Of a stretch of 64,000 nt of DNA, positions 7,441-16,546 are shown piece after piece (the stretch's first letter is position 1; every line of letters begins with the position of its first letter). Made by a program: the position numbers and the translations under genes. The notes under the pieces were generated by a model. The model did not search any database and had not been told where the DNA came from. It was given only the letters and a program-made list of their open reading frames with translations. Source of the DNA: Paenibacillus endophyticus (GTDB lineage Bacteria > Bacillota > Bacilli > Paenibacillales > Paenibacillaceae); contig NZ_JACHXW010000026.1 of the NCBI RefSeq assembly GCF_014192395.1, forward strand, positions 46,498 to 110,497, read 5' to 3'.

Positions 7441-10400
7441 ATGAAAAAATTCGTAAGTTTATTAATGGTCTTGGCATTGTTCATCGGCAATATCCCCTTG
7501 CTGTCGCCAAGCCGCGTATCGGCGGCCGAGGCGGGGCTCATTAATGGCGGCTTCGAGAACGGCCTGACCGGTTGGAAGCAGAATATCGGCACGACCGGCG
7601 TCTCTGCCAGTACGGAGCAGAAGGTATCCGGAAACGAGAGTCTGAAGGTTGTGGATGCCAGCGCGGGCACGACGATCGCTGTAGAGAGCGACAAACAAGC
7701 TGCAGCCGGGGGGCATCTCTACTCGGTGACGGGCGCCGTCTACCTGGAATCGGGCACGACGAACGTCCAGCTTCGCTTTTATGACGAATCGAACACGCTC
7801 GTCGGGACGCCTCCGTCCTCCTACGTAGCCACGCCGCTGAATGCCTGGACGAGCTTCAACGTAACTTCCGAAGCGCCGGAGAATGCCGCTAAGTGGAGCG
7901 TGTATGTGAATACCGGAAATTCGAACACCGGAACGAGTTATTACGACGATCTTCAGGTTTCTGAAAGCGCATTCTCCGCGCTGCCGATCGAGGATTCTTT
8001 CGACGGCGATGCCATCGGTTCGTCGCCGAGCGCCTACACGGTTGGCGGCCTTGGACTTGTCTCGGTGACGGATACGCCAGGGGAAGGCAACAAGAGCTTG
8101 ACGCTGCGGGATCAGCAAGCGTCAACAGCGGGCGTCTCCGCAATCCGACCGATTCACTCGTTTACAAGCGGCAGGTATGAGCTGGAGACGCGGTTTCTGT
8201 ACGTTCCCGATGGTTCGGGAGCGGGCAACCAGCTTGCCTTTAATATAAATCTGTTGGGGAAAAACGAAAGCGGGGCGTTGCTGCCCGGGGCTCAAATCAA
8301 AATTCTGAACAATGGCGGCGCCAAGGTCATAAGCGGCGCGGGCAACGCCGACCTGCCGAACGGCAACGGCTCGCTGGCAACAAACAAATGGTATACGATT
8401 CGAATTGCGGTCAACATGGACAGCAAAACGTACGACGTGTATATGACAAGCGACGCGATCGAACCCGGTACTTATATCAAGCCGCCGGCCATCCGCGTCG
8501 ACGAGCATACAGCCGTTCTACTGAATCGCCCCTTTGTCACAAGCGGGCTCGTCAGCCTGAATCGGATTCAACTGGAAACGCTGGATAAAGCGGGTGCGGT
8601 TCACTTTGACCGCATGGATCTCTTTCGGATGCATGGCGTGAGCGGCATGGTCCGAGATGCGGAGGGTGAGGGGCTGGCCGGCGCCACCGTAAAAGTGTAC
8701 GCCGCGAGCGATGCCGACTTTATTTACGCGCTCGATAGCGCGGCAACGGGTGCGGACGGTTTCTATACGTTCCAAAAGGCGGTCAATGACGGCAACTACG
8801 TGCTGCGGGCGTCCATGCCGGGATATGCGACCGTCTCTCAACCGCTGACGGCGTCGGAGGCCGGACTTACCGACACCGATCTGGTTCTAGGTGAATCGGA
8901 AGCGGCTCTTCGCGCGGTCGGCGGAAAGGTGGTCGCGGCAGGCACCGGTCAACCTGTTGCTGGCGCAGAGATTCGGTTATACGATGACACTTTGTCCTCT
9001 CAATACGGTATCGCCACGACTGGGGCTGACGGAACGTTTGCCATCGATGCGGAAGTATACGACGGCAGGTACATGCTCAAAGCCGAACACGACGGGTACG
9101 TAACGACGACCTGGCCTGTCGCGGTATGGGAATCGGACATGACGGATGAGACGGTCGCGATGCCGGCGAAGTCGGCCGCGGTCACTGCTGACACGGTCGT
9201 CAAGCCACCGCAGGGCGTACATCCCCGGCTGTACGTCAGGGCAGCCGATATCCCGCAGCTAAAGGCCAAACTGGCGGATCCCACGATGCAAACGGTATGG
9301 AATGCCGTGCTCGCCAACAGCGATAACGCCTCGTTTACGGTTAGCAGCGGCACGACCTTGGAGCTTGAAACATATCCGTTTCCCGACGCGCAGCAGGCGC
9401 GATATGTCCGGATCATAGGCAAAGGGAACAACGGCGGCTCTTCGGCCCCCTGGAACTCGATCACGGAAGCGAAAATATTCGGCGAGCCGCAAGGCGGCGG
9501 ATATGCCGACCTGCCCGTGCAGTCGTCGACATGGAGCGCCGCGCAGGACAGCGACCACGAAGGCCCGAAGACGCTGGACGGGGACTTCAATACGTACTGG
9601 ACGTCTGAAGGCGCGGGGCAATGGATCAAGTACGACTTGGGCTCCGTACAGCAGGTGCATGCGGTAGCACTGGCATTCTTCAAGGGCAACGTCCGCAATA
9701 CGTTTTTTGACGTAGACGTATCGACGGACGGTCAAGCATGGACGCGTCTCGATCTGGAGACGGGAGACCGTCCAGAAGGCTGGCTGCCCCCAATTAAAGG
9801 CGACTCGAAGACGAACTACATTCGAGGCGTACGCCAGGCGATCGAAGCTGCGGCGCTGCGTTATCTCGTGCAAGAAGATGAGGCGCAGGGCGAGCGCGCC
9901 GTGTCGATGGTCAAAAACTTCCTGGGAACCGTCGACTTCACGCCGGTCGAACAATACCATCAGGTCGGAGATACGCTCAACGCGGCTGCCATCGTCTACG
10001 ATTGGTGCTTCCCGCTCATGGACGATCAGGAGCGGACGTATATCATCGCCAAGATGAAGCTGCTTGCGGAGGATTTGGAGATGGGCTATCCGCCGCAGCC
10101 GAAGGTGCCTGCAATTGAGAGTCATTACAGCGAAGACCAATTATTGAAAAACCTGCTCGCAGCCGGCGTCGCCGTATACGACGAGGATCCGGAGCACGAA
10201 ATCTACAACTACGCTGCTGTTATGCTCATGAACCAATTCGTGCCCGTTCGTAATTTTTGGTACGAATCCAGCATGCATCATCAGGGCGACTCTTACGGCA
10301 TGCAAGGTCGATACGAACCGGAGCTGTGGGCGCAGATTATCATGCGGAAGATGGGAGCCGGAGATATTTTCACCGAAGCCCAGGGCGACGTCCTGATGCG

Positions 10401-12804
10401 CGCGATATATACCCGCAGGCCGGACGGACAGCTCCTCCGCGACGGCGATTCCTATCAGGATGTTTACACGCCCGTAAACCAGACATGGAAATACGTGAAG
10501 GAGTCCATGCTCGCTTCTTATTTGTATGACAATCCTTATGTTCGCGATATGTTCCAAGGCGAATACGTGCCGGGATCAATTGATCCGGTCGCCGAGATGC
10601 TGTTCGTCAATCCGGATTTGGCTTCCAGTCCAGTCGATGAACTGCCGCTGACCAAGTACTTTGGCTCGCCGATGGGCTCGATGATCGCGCGCACGGGCTG
10701 GGACAATCCGACTGCCATCAACAAAAATTCGTCATCCGTCGTCGCGGAGATGAAAATCGGCGGCTATTGGTTCGGCAACCATCAGCACTTGGATATGGGC
10801 AGCTTTCAGCTGTATTATCAAGGCTCGCTCGCGCTGGACAGCGGTATGTACGAGGGTCTGCCTGCCCCGGGAGCCAAGTCCGAGTCCTATATGAGCGGCC
10901 ATGACCGGAACTACTACAAGCGAACAATCGCGCATAATTCCATGCTCATCTACGATCCGGCAGAGGTCCCTGTCTATCGCGGCCAATCGCTGTTGAACGA
11001 CGGCGGACAGCTATGGGCCAATGGCTCGGGCTCTTATGCCGAAGCCTGGTCGCTCGAGGAACTGGCGGGCAAAGACTACGCCCGCGCCAAGGTCGTCGGG
11101 CAGGCATACGGCGGCGGATCGGATCCGCTTGCGCCAGAATACAGCTATATCAAAGGCGATCTGACACATGCTTATTCGGACAAAGTCAAGCAGTTCGAAC
11201 GCTCAATGATGTTCCTGAATCTGAAGGACGCCGATCATCCCGCCGCGATGGTCGTCTTCGACAAGGTCGTCTCTTCGAATCCGAACTTCAAGAAGACATG
11301 GCTGATGCATACGGAAGAGGAACCTGTTGTGGACGGCACTATCACGACGGTGACGAGAAGCGATAGCGGATACTCCGGCAAGCTGGTCAACGAGACGCTG
11401 CTGCCGCTCGCGGACAATCTGAACATTGAAAAGGTAGGCGGGCCGGGCCATGAATTCGAAACGGGCGGAACGAACTATCCGCGTATTCCTTCAGGCAGGC
11501 CTGAATTTAACACGATTGAGGCGGGCGCATGGCGCGTGGAAGTATCGCCAGAAGCGCATGCGGAGACTGACTACTTCCTGAACGTTATGCAGGTGATGAA
11601 CGATGGAGAAACGACGGTTCTGCCGAGCCAGCGACTGGACGCCAACCTGATGACCGGCGTTCAAATCGCGGACAGAGCAGTCTGGTTCAGCAAGAGCGGC
11701 CAGCGCTTAAACGAATCGGTGACGTTGTCCGTCTACGGTTCTCAGGCGGACATAACGGTAACCGTAGCCGATATGCACGCGGGGAACTGGGAAATTTCGA
11801 TGCCCGGTCAAGCCGACCGAACAGGCGTAGTGAGCGAAGAAGGCGGCGTGCTGTCATTCGCGGCACCTGCCGGGACGTATACGCTGACGCCTGTCGGTGA
11901 TAAGCCGGAGGACGAGTATTCCGTTGTTTATAGCGGAAATGGCCATACGGGAGGAACGGTGCCCTCGGATAGCCATAAGTATTTGCCTGGCGCCGCGGTA
12001 ACAATAGCAGGGAACTCTGGAAACCTAGTAAGAGAAGGTTACGCATTTACGGGTTGGAATACGGCGACGGACGGCAGCGGGACGAAGCACGTGGCCGGCG
12101 CGACGTTTAGTATGGGTTCGGCAAACGTGACACTGCACGCGCAGTGGGAGAAGAACCCGCCGGTAGATCCTCCGGTGAACCCTCCGGTAAACCCGCCAGC
12201 GAATCCACCGACAGACACGCCGGTCAATCCTCCGGTAACTCCGCCGCCAACTAATCCTTCAGAGATCGAATTTAGTGATATTTCGGGACACTGGGCGGAG
12301 GCTGGCATTAAGCGAGCGATAAGCGTCGGAATCGTAAAAGGTTATTCCGATGAAACCTTTAAACCCGGCAATAAGGTGACACGCGCGGAATTCACGGTCA
12401 TGCTAATGAACGCGTTGAAGCCGCAAGCGGAGGGAGCGGCACTTCAGTTAACCGATCTAGAGAAGATTGGCAACTGGGCGCAGAAAGCCGTGGCACAAGC
12501 AATCGATCTTGGAATTATTACAGGCTATGAAGACGGCAGTTTCCGCCCTAATGCCGTAATTACCCGTGCAGAGATGGCAGCTATGCTTACTAAAGCAATG
12601 GGTCTCCCAATCGAAGCGAATGCGCCAACAGGCTTTGCGGACGACAAGAACATTCCGGCTTGGGCAAAAGACGCAGTTGCCGCCTTGAAGAAAGCCGGGA
12701 TCATCCAAGGGAAAGGAGCGAATTATTTCGATCCTCAAGACTCTGCGACTCGAGCCGAGGCGGTTACCGTTTTGCTTAAATTTTTGGATCGAAAAAGCAG
12801 CTAA
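7441..12804 (+). CDS. Secreted heparinase II/III-like polysaccharide lyase with SLH anchor (1787 aa)
   Basis: Cell-surface enzyme, probably a beta-eliminating lyase on an acidic polysaccharide. Order: signal peptide cleaved near SAA-28; CBM4/9-like module (~32-175); a second beta-sandwich module (~180-395); two carboxypeptidase-regulatory-like folds (~398-485, ~490-575); lyase N-terminus opening HPRLYVRAADIPQL near 594; an F5/8-type (discoidin) module inserted at ~650-770; the alpha-toroid with MHHQGDSYG near 945-953; the Heparinase_II_III beta-domain with HQHLDMGSF near 1114 and LALDSG near 1130; a Listeria-Bacteroides repeat (~1490-1570); a Pro-rich linker; three SLH repeats (~1608-1787). 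A consensus SD precedes the ATG. The shared element upstream links it to the transporter at 1681. The exact PL family and substrate cannot be fixed by eye. Confidence 0.85.
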   Translation: MKKFVSLLMVLALFIGNIPLLSPSRVSAAEAGLINGGFENGLTGWKQNIGTTGVSASTEQKVSGNESLKVVDASAGTTIAVESDKQAAAGGHLYSVTGAVYLESGTTNVQLRFYDESNTLVGTPPSSYVATPLNAWTSFNVTSEAPENAAKWSVYVNTGNSNTGTSYYDDLQVSESAFSALPIEDSFDGDAIGSSPSAYTVGGLGLVSVTDTPGEGNKSLTLRDQQASTAGVSAIRPIHSFTSGRYELETRFLYVPDGSGAGNQLAFNINLLGKNESGALLPGAQIKILNNGGAKVISGAGNADLPNGNGSLATNKWYTIRIAVNMDSKTYDVYMTSDAIEPGTYIKPPAIRVDEHTAVLLNRPFVTSGLVSLNRIQLETLDKAGAVHFDRMDLFRMHGVSGMVRDAEGEGLAGATVKVYAASDADFIYALDSAATGADGFYTFQKAVNDGNYVLRASMPGYATVSQPLTASEAGLTDTDLVLGESEAALRAVGGKVVAAGTGQPVAGAEIRLYDDTLSSQYGIATTGADGTFAIDAEVYDGRYMLKAEHDGYVTTTWPVAVWESDMTDETVAMPAKSAAVTADTVVKPPQGVHPRLYVRAADIPQLKAKLADPTMQTVWNAVLANSDNASFTVSSGTTLELETYPFPDAQQARYVRIIGKGNNGGSSAPWNSITEAKIFGEPQGGGYADLPVQSSTWSAAQDSDHEGPKTLDGDFNTYWTSEGAGQWIKYDLGSVQQVHAVALAFFKGNVRNTFFDVDVSTDGQAWTRLDLETGDRPEGWLPPIKGDSKTNYIRGVRQAIEAAALRYLVQEDEAQGERAVSMVKNFLGTVDFTPVEQYHQVGDTLNAAAIVYDWCFPLMDDQERTYIIAKMKLLAEDLEMGYPPQPKVPAIESHYSEDQLLKNLLAAGVAVYDEDPEHEIYNYAAVMLMNQFVPVRNFWYESSMHHQGDSYGMQGRYEPELWAQIIMRKMGAGDIFTEAQGDVLMRAIYTRRPDGQLLRDGDSYQDVYTPVNQTWKYVKESMLASYLYDNPYVRDMFQGEYVPGSIDPVAEMLFVNPDLASSPVDELPLTKYFGSPMGSMIARTGWDNPTAINKNSSSVVAEMKIGGYWFGNHQHLDMGSFQLYYQGSLALDSGMYEGLPAPGAKSESYMSGHDRNYYKRTIAHNSMLIYDPAEVPVYRGQSLLNDGGQLWANGSGSYAEAWSLEELAGKDYARAKVVGQAYGGGSDPLAPEYSYIKGDLTHAYSDKVKQFERSMMFLNLKDADHPAAMVVFDKVVSSNPNFKKTWLMHTEEEPVVDGTITTVTRSDSGYSGKLVNETLLPLADNLNIEKVGGPGHEFETGGTNYPRIPSGRPEFNTIEAGAWRVEVSPEAHAETDYFLNVMQVMNDGETTVLPSQRLDANLMTGVQIADRAVWFSKSGQRLNESVTLSVYGSQADITVTVADMHAGNWEISMPGQADRTGVVSEEGGVLSFAAPAGTYTLTPVGDKPEDEYSVVYSGNGHTGGTVPSDSHKYLPGAAVTIAGNSGNLVREGYAFTGWNTATDGSGTKHVAGATFSMGSANVTLHAQWEKNPPVDPPVNPPVNPPANPPTDTPVNPPVTPPPTNPSEIEFSDISGHWAEAGIKRAISVGIVKGYSDETFKPGNKVTRAEFTVMLMNALKPQAEGAALQLTDLEKIGNWAQKAVAQAIDLGIITGYEDGSFRPNAVITRAEMAAMLTKAMGLPIEANAPTGFADDKNIPAWAKDAVAALKKAGIIQGKGANYFDPQDSATRAEAVTVLLKFLDRKSS

Positions 12805-12841
12805 AAGAATGTCTTAGCGACAGATAAGTTCATTATGGAAA

Positions 12842-12877
12842 AAAGGAGTTGTCTCATAAATGAGGCAACTCTTTTTT
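12842..12877 (+). terminator. Rho-independent terminator of the SLH lyase
   Basis: Stem GAGTTGTCTCA / TGAGGCAACTC (one G-U pair) with an AAAA loop-side and CTTTTTT tail, about 40 bp after the stop codon. Confidence 0.8.
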
Positions 12878-13462
12878 GGGGTATGCCTAGCATGGCGTCA
12901 TCTAAAGGGTGAGTTGCTCCTCGGCAACAATCGGATAACCTGCGCAGCCGTCAACGACATATTGAAGGACCTTCATCTCCCGATTGTGAATAGCCCAACA
13001 ATTCATATAATCTCGTCAAGGTTGGGTAAGAGTAATAACTCCAATGTGGGATGATTACATTGTTACACCAGGTCTTGTGAGGATAATGATCGAATGGTGC
13101 TTGTTTCGGAAGGATCAACTGACTTTTGTTGATTGGGAAAGCAACCTAACTTAATCTGTAGCATCTTAACTGATTAAGCTAACGGCAGGTTAGTTCCAAT
13201 TAAAGGAAAATGAATTTATATAGCGAATAGTGCTGTATGAGAGATTGAGGCACACTTTTGCCCTCATAGATTTCGTCATACTTATACGTTTAGCTAACGA
13301 ACGCTAGTTCAATAAAAACACGGAAGCAGCCGACCACAATGATCGGCTGCTTCATTACGCAAACAGGAAGGATAGCTCAAGCGGTCTCGGTGGTTCTGTG
13401 TACCTGCGAGTATGGATTTCGTTACACCGGCAGCAGCAGTTTTGCTATTTGCGCATCAAGTA
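12878..13462. other. Long intergenic stretch with a repeat hairpin
   Basis: No gene with a start, SD and recognisable product is visible. A plus-strand frame of about 64 codons (12860-13054) looks accidental. The notable contents are the hairpin repeat at 13316-13353 and short TTAGCTAACG-like tracts around 13290-13310. Confidence 0.4.
13316..13353 (+). repeat. 38-bp hairpin repeat, copy 1
   Basis: Starts AAACACGGAAGCAGCCGA and closes with TCGGCTGCTTC, an 11-bp stem around CCACAATGA. It is identical over 38 bp to 16234-16271. A direct copy of a terminator-like hairpin or a small dispersed intergenic repeat. Confidence 0.7.
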
Positions 13463-13492
13463 AAGAAAGGACAAGGGGTCCAGTCCTTTCTT
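13463..13492 (-). terminator. Hairpin downstream of the aldo/keto reductase
   Basis: Perfect 10-bp stem AAGAAAGGAC / GTCCTTTCTT with a 10-nt loop, about 46 bp beyond the minus-strand reductase stop codon. Its 3' side on that strand is U-rich (CTTTCTTTACTT), fitting a terminator. Confidence 0.55.
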
Positions 13493-13537
13493 AATAGACG
13501 AGTGTATAAGCGTGAAAAAATTTTTTTCGATCAAGGT

Positions 13538-14389
13538 TTACAGATCGACTTTCAAGGTGCCCAGCATTTTGGCGAATTTCGGATCGTGGTAGGATAAAAA
13601 AAGACTTTCCCGTGTATCGAGGGAGGAGATCTGTTCCATATCGTCTGCGCTCAATTCAAAATTGAAAATGTCGAAGTTTTCGACGATTCGCTCTTTTCTC
13701 ACCGATTTTGGAATAACAACGACTTCACGCTGAACAAGCCAGCGCAGCGCGACCTGTGCGGCGGACTTGTTGTGTTTTTCTGCTATAGAAGCCAGCACTT
13801 CGTTGCCGAACATGTTGTTGAGTCCTTCAGCAAACGGCGCCCACGACTGGTGCTGCACTCCCTGCTCTTTCATAAAAGCGGCACTCTCGATCTGCTGGTA
13901 GAACGGGTGCGTTTCAACTTGGTTGACGGCAGGTACAATTTCGTTATGTACGATGAGATCCATTAGACGATCTGGCAGGAAGTTGCTGACACCGATCGCC
14001 TTGATCTTGCCTTCGCGGTACAGGTCTTCCATCGCACGCCAAGCGCCGTAGTAATCGCCGAAAGGCTGGTGTATAAGGTATAGATCGAGATAGTCGAGCT
14101 GCAGTTTCTTCAAGGATTTGGAAAACGCCAACTTCGCACTCTCGTAGCCGGCATCCTGAACCCATAGCTTCGTCGTGATGAACAGCTGCTCACGAGGTAC
14201 GCCGCTGCGCTTTATCGCGCGTCCGACCGCTTCCTCATTCAGATAACCGGCGGCGGTGTCGATCAGTCGGTAACCGGCCATCAGCGCTTCATATACCGCG
14301 TTTTCACATTCTTCAGCATCGGGAACCTGGTAGACACCGAAGCCGATGATCGGCATTTTCACTCCGTTGTTCAATGTTACGTTTTGCAT
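13538..14389 (-). CDS. Aldo/keto reductase (283 aa)
   Basis: NADPH-dependent oxidoreductase of the AKR5/YvgN-like group acting on aldehydes or ketones in the cytoplasm. The catalytic tetrad is complete: Asp44 and Tyr49 in LIDTAAGYLNEEAVG, Lys74 in FITTKLWV, His108 in YLIHQPF. The NADP-binding segment VVIPKSVRKERI is present near the C-terminus, and length is normal. It is divergent from a MerR regulator, and the intergenic region carries a MerR-type promoter pointing toward this gene (14494-14524), so it is very probably induced by that regulator, possibly in response to reactive aldehydes as in AdhR/YraB systems. Confidence 0.9.
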   Translation of the reverse strand: MQNVTLNNGVKMPIIGFGVYQVPDAEECENAVYEALMAGYRLIDTAAGYLNEEAVGRAIKRSGVPREQLFITTKLWVQDAGYESAKLAFSKSLKKLQLDYLDLYLIHQPFGDYYGAWRAMEDLYREGKIKAIGVSNFLPDRLMDLIVHNEIVPAVNQVETHPFYQQIESAAFMKEQGVQHQSWAPFAEGLNNMFGNEVLASIAEKHNKSAAQVALRWLVQREVVVIPKSVRKERIVENFDIFNFELSADDMEQISSLDTRESLFLSYHDPKFAKMLGTLKVDL

Positions 14390-14493
14390 ATTAACTCCTC
14401 CTAGAGCTCAAATGTATAACGGCAAACGACGCGTATTTAGGGAATCGGGCACTGCAGCGATGATTCCACTTACGGTCGAATTGCATTACAATA

Positions 14494-14524
14494 AGCTTAG
14501 AACCTTCGTGTTACACGAAGTCAA
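14494..14524 (-). promoter_or_regulatory. MerR-type promoter and operator for the aldo/keto reductase
   Basis: On the minus strand: -35 TTGACT (14524-14519), a 19-bp spacer, -10 TAAGCT (14499-14494). A perfect 17-bp dyad CTTCGTGT-T-ACACGAAG occupies 14504-14520, inside the spacer. Over-long 19-bp spacing with the dyad between the hexamers is the hallmark of MerR-activated promoters, where the regulator untwists the DNA. The MerR gene reads away from it. Confidence 0.8.
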
Positions 14525-14561
14525 GCCGTCTTCAAACATTTATTTTCAAGGAGGGTTTCAA

Positions 14562-15011
14562 ATGCATACGGTCAAAGAAGCTGCCCAGATAACGGGACTC
14601 ACCGAGCACGCCGTGCGCTTTTACACGGATAAAGGCTTAGTGCCAAGCGTACAGCGCAATCAAAACAACATTCGGATGTTCGACGATGAATCGATTAATT
14701 GGCTGCATGGCGTCAAATGCCTCAAGCAATCCGGGATGCCGATTGAATTCATTAAAAAATATATTGATCTCTGCCTAGAAGGGGATTCGACCATCCCACA
14801 ACGCTTCACACTCATGATGGAGCATAAAGAAGCGGCTCTAGTTCAGCTAGAAGAAGCCAAACGGCACGTTGCGCATTTAGAACAAAAAACCGACCTATAT
14901 CAGGCCATTCTGGAGCACCGCACTCCAGACACGACCAATCCCAGTAACTGGGACAAAATTCAGCATATGCATGCTGACGTATTTTACTCGAACTCAGTTC
15001 GGAAGGCGTGA
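14562..15011 (+). CDS. MerR-family transcriptional regulator (149 aa)
   Basis: DNA-binding activator. The N-terminal winged helix-turn-helix starts HTVKEAAQITGLTEHAVRFY (residues 2-21) with the MerR wing after it; a coiled-coil dimerisation helix follows at about 85-125 (EHKEAALVQLEEAKRHVAHLEQ), and the C-terminus is short. No conserved metal-binding cysteines are seen, so an aldehyde, redox or small-organic signal is more likely than a metal. The frame extends upstream, but ATG 14562 is preferred: AAGGAGGG lies just before it and the domain starts at once. It probably controls the divergent aldo/keto reductase and possibly itself from the shared 17-bp dyad. Confidence 0.88.
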   Translation: MHTVKEAAQITGLTEHAVRFYTDKGLVPSVQRNQNNIRMFDDESINWLHGVKCLKQSGMPIEFIKKYIDLCLEGDSTIPQRFTLMMEHKEAALVQLEEAKRHVAHLEQKTDLYQAILEHRTPDTTNPSNWDKIQHMHADVFYSNSVRKA

Positions 15012-15162
15012 GAGATACTCATGAGCACATCAAACGTTTTTAAAAAATTTCTCGGTTTAAAACTCTTGATTCACTCGCAATGAACAAGATTCATAAAGTC
15101 TTGATAGTACTAAAGGGATACGATAGCATTCCTATTATGAAGAAATACGAGGTGTGATTGTA

Positions 15163-15456
15163 ATGGCAGACAATAAGTATCCAGAGAATTACCTTGAACA
15201 CTACATAGTTAGTTTTTCTAGCACAGGACAAACACCTGATAAAATTGGATTTGAGAATTTAGCAAGGTTGTACATAGATATTGAAGGCTCTGGCACGTTT
15301 TCAGAATTGGTAAAAGAAATTCAGTTAATTAAGGAAAATGATGATTGGTCTTACTTTGATGAAATAGTTAGAGATTTTGAAATTAAAGATTTATCTACTA
15401 ATAAACTAAAGGAAATGGCCGATGTAGCAATAACAGTTTTTATGGAAATGACTTAG
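15163..15456 (+). CDS. Hypothetical protein, AT-rich (97 aa)
   Basis: I do not recognise this family. The product is small, acidic and soluble, with no signal peptide or membrane segment; the sequence YSYFDEIVRDFEIKDLSTNKL is helix-prone. The ATG at 15163 is chosen over a GTG three codons earlier because GAGGTG is then well spaced. Base composition is clearly more AT-rich than in the surrounding catabolic genes, as are the next two ORFs, suggesting separate acquisition. Small acidic orphan proteins in such islands are sometimes immunity proteins, but nothing here proves that. Confidence 0.5.
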   Translation: MADNKYPENYLEHYIVSFSSTGQTPDKIGFENLARLYIDIEGSGTFSELVKEIQLIKENDDWSYFDEIVRDFEIKDLSTNKLKEMADVAITVFMEMT

Positions 15457-15566
15457 TTGGGATTTAGTATAACTGGACGTTAGCTGCATTGATCTGTTCG
15501 TTAAACAAAAGTTAAGCGGTCCATACCTTTGAGCTCATAGGCTGGTTAGCAACCGGCGGTGATTAT

Positions 15567-15806
15567 GTGGTAATTGAACTTGATGGTTTTTTCGAGAATT
15601 CATTTCTTATCGGCAATACATGTTCAATAACGGATTTAAGTAATAAGTACAGAATAGCCAAAAACCAATGTACGAACATGAGTGAGTTTACAGATGTTTT
15701 TTGCAGGCTTTTTCAATTTGAGCGGGTTCCTTCATCACATCTGGAGAGTGTCCGATCTGATATCGTAATTGATATCGATACTGATTACATTTATGCACCA
15801 AGTTAG
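15567..15806 (+). CDS. Hypothetical protein, AT-rich (79 aa)
   Basis: Unrecognised small acidic protein starting at GTG in CGGCGGTGATTATGTGG; the SD is poor. The translation MVIELDGFFENSFLIGN is plausible protein sequence, and codon use resembles its AT-rich neighbours. No domain, signal peptide or membrane helix is visible. It may be a real small gene or a fragment of a larger decayed one. Confidence 0.35.
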   Translation: MVIELDGFFENSFLIGNTCSITDLSNKYRIAKNQCTNMSEFTDVFCRLFQFERVPSSHLESVRSDIVIDIDTDYIYAPS

Positions 15807-15856
15807 TCTCAACTCCAATATACGTACATCCAACCAAAGCTGACTCAGTAAAAAGG

Positions 15857-16192
15857 GTGTATGCTACATCTGACGAAATATTATTTGATATGATGCGACC
15901 TTCGATAAATAAATTTGTTAACGATAATTATGGGCATGAAGTTTATTGGGTTGATCCACATATCACTGATGTGAAAAGTGAGGTAAGAGCGAATAACTTT
16001 AACTATGGAGTATCATTGATGATTAAAGTAGATGATCTAGAGGACCGATACGATAGTTTTGGGCTGGACAAATTGACATTAAAAATTAATTCAACCCGAA
16101 ATGAAAGTAATGGGTCTACAAATGAGTCGGAAATATTATTGGTGGATTATAAGAGAATTTTGACTCCAAAGATGCAAATGCGGAACCAGTGA
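15857..16192 (+). pseudogene. DUF3888-like protein, N-terminus missing (111 aa readable)
   Basis: The readable part (ATSDEILFDMMRPSINKFVN... through GLDKLTLKI) resembles the DUF3888 family of small secreted Bacillus proteins of unknown role: a short helix, then a beta-sheet domain. The only in-frame start is GTG 15857 with no spaced SD. The frame stays open about 25 codons further upstream, reading protein-like sequence (STPIYVHPTKADSVKRV) that looks like the end of a signal-peptide region, but with no start codon before a TGA. The usual secretion signal therefore seems lost, and I treat it as a 5'-truncated gene. Confidence 0.4.
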
Positions 16193-16487
16193 TAATAGGG
16201 ATCGTTCTGCTTACGGGAAACGATAATCAATATAAACACGGAAGCAGCCGACCACAATGATCGGCTGCTTCTTTACGATAACGGGTAGGTTAACTTAGTA
16301 CATTTACATATTACTGTATGATCCTCCATAAACATGAAGGCTGAACGATCCTTCAATAGAGTAAGAGAGAAATGAGGTTCTTCCGCTTTGCAAATGAACC
16401 ATTCGCGAGGTGCTCCTGTTCGCTTAGGCCGTTCATTGATCGCCTTTTCTGTTAGTTGCCAGAGTGGGGTGCTTTAGACAAAAATAA
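16193..16487. other. Intergenic region upstream of the second sensor kinase
   Basis: Holds the second copy of the 38-bp hairpin repeat (16234-16271). Nothing else in it is recognisable as a gene. Confidence 0.4.
16234..16271 (+). repeat. 38-bp hairpin repeat, copy 2
   Basis: Identical to 13316-13353 (AAACACGGAAGCAGCCGA ... TCGGCTGCTTC), same orientation, 2.9 kb apart, followed by TTTACG where copy 1 has ATTACG. The two copies bracket the reductase, the MerR gene and the AT-rich orphan genes. Confidence 0.7.
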
Positions 16488-16516
16488 TGGACAGACCCTG
16501 CATACAGTGAAATAAT
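16488..16516 (+). promoter_or_regulatory. Candidate sigma-A promoter for the kinase-transporter operon
   Basis: TGGACA at 16488-16493, 17-bp spacer, AATAAT at 16511-16516, about 30 bp before the kinase start. Five of six bases match in each hexamer. Confidence 0.45.
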
Positions 16517-16546
16517 AATAGTCACTTTAATACAGGGGTGAAACTT

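Noticed and set aside
8977..10557. Long minus-strand open frames inside the SLH lyase gene
   Set aside because: They are antisense to an unmistakable coding frame in GC-rich codons, lack SD sites and look like low-complexity Arg/Pro protein.
13361..13440. GGATAGCTCAAGCGGTCTCGG as a possible tRNA-like start
   Set aside because: No cloverleaf, no T-arm GTTCGA at the right distance and no CCA end follow.
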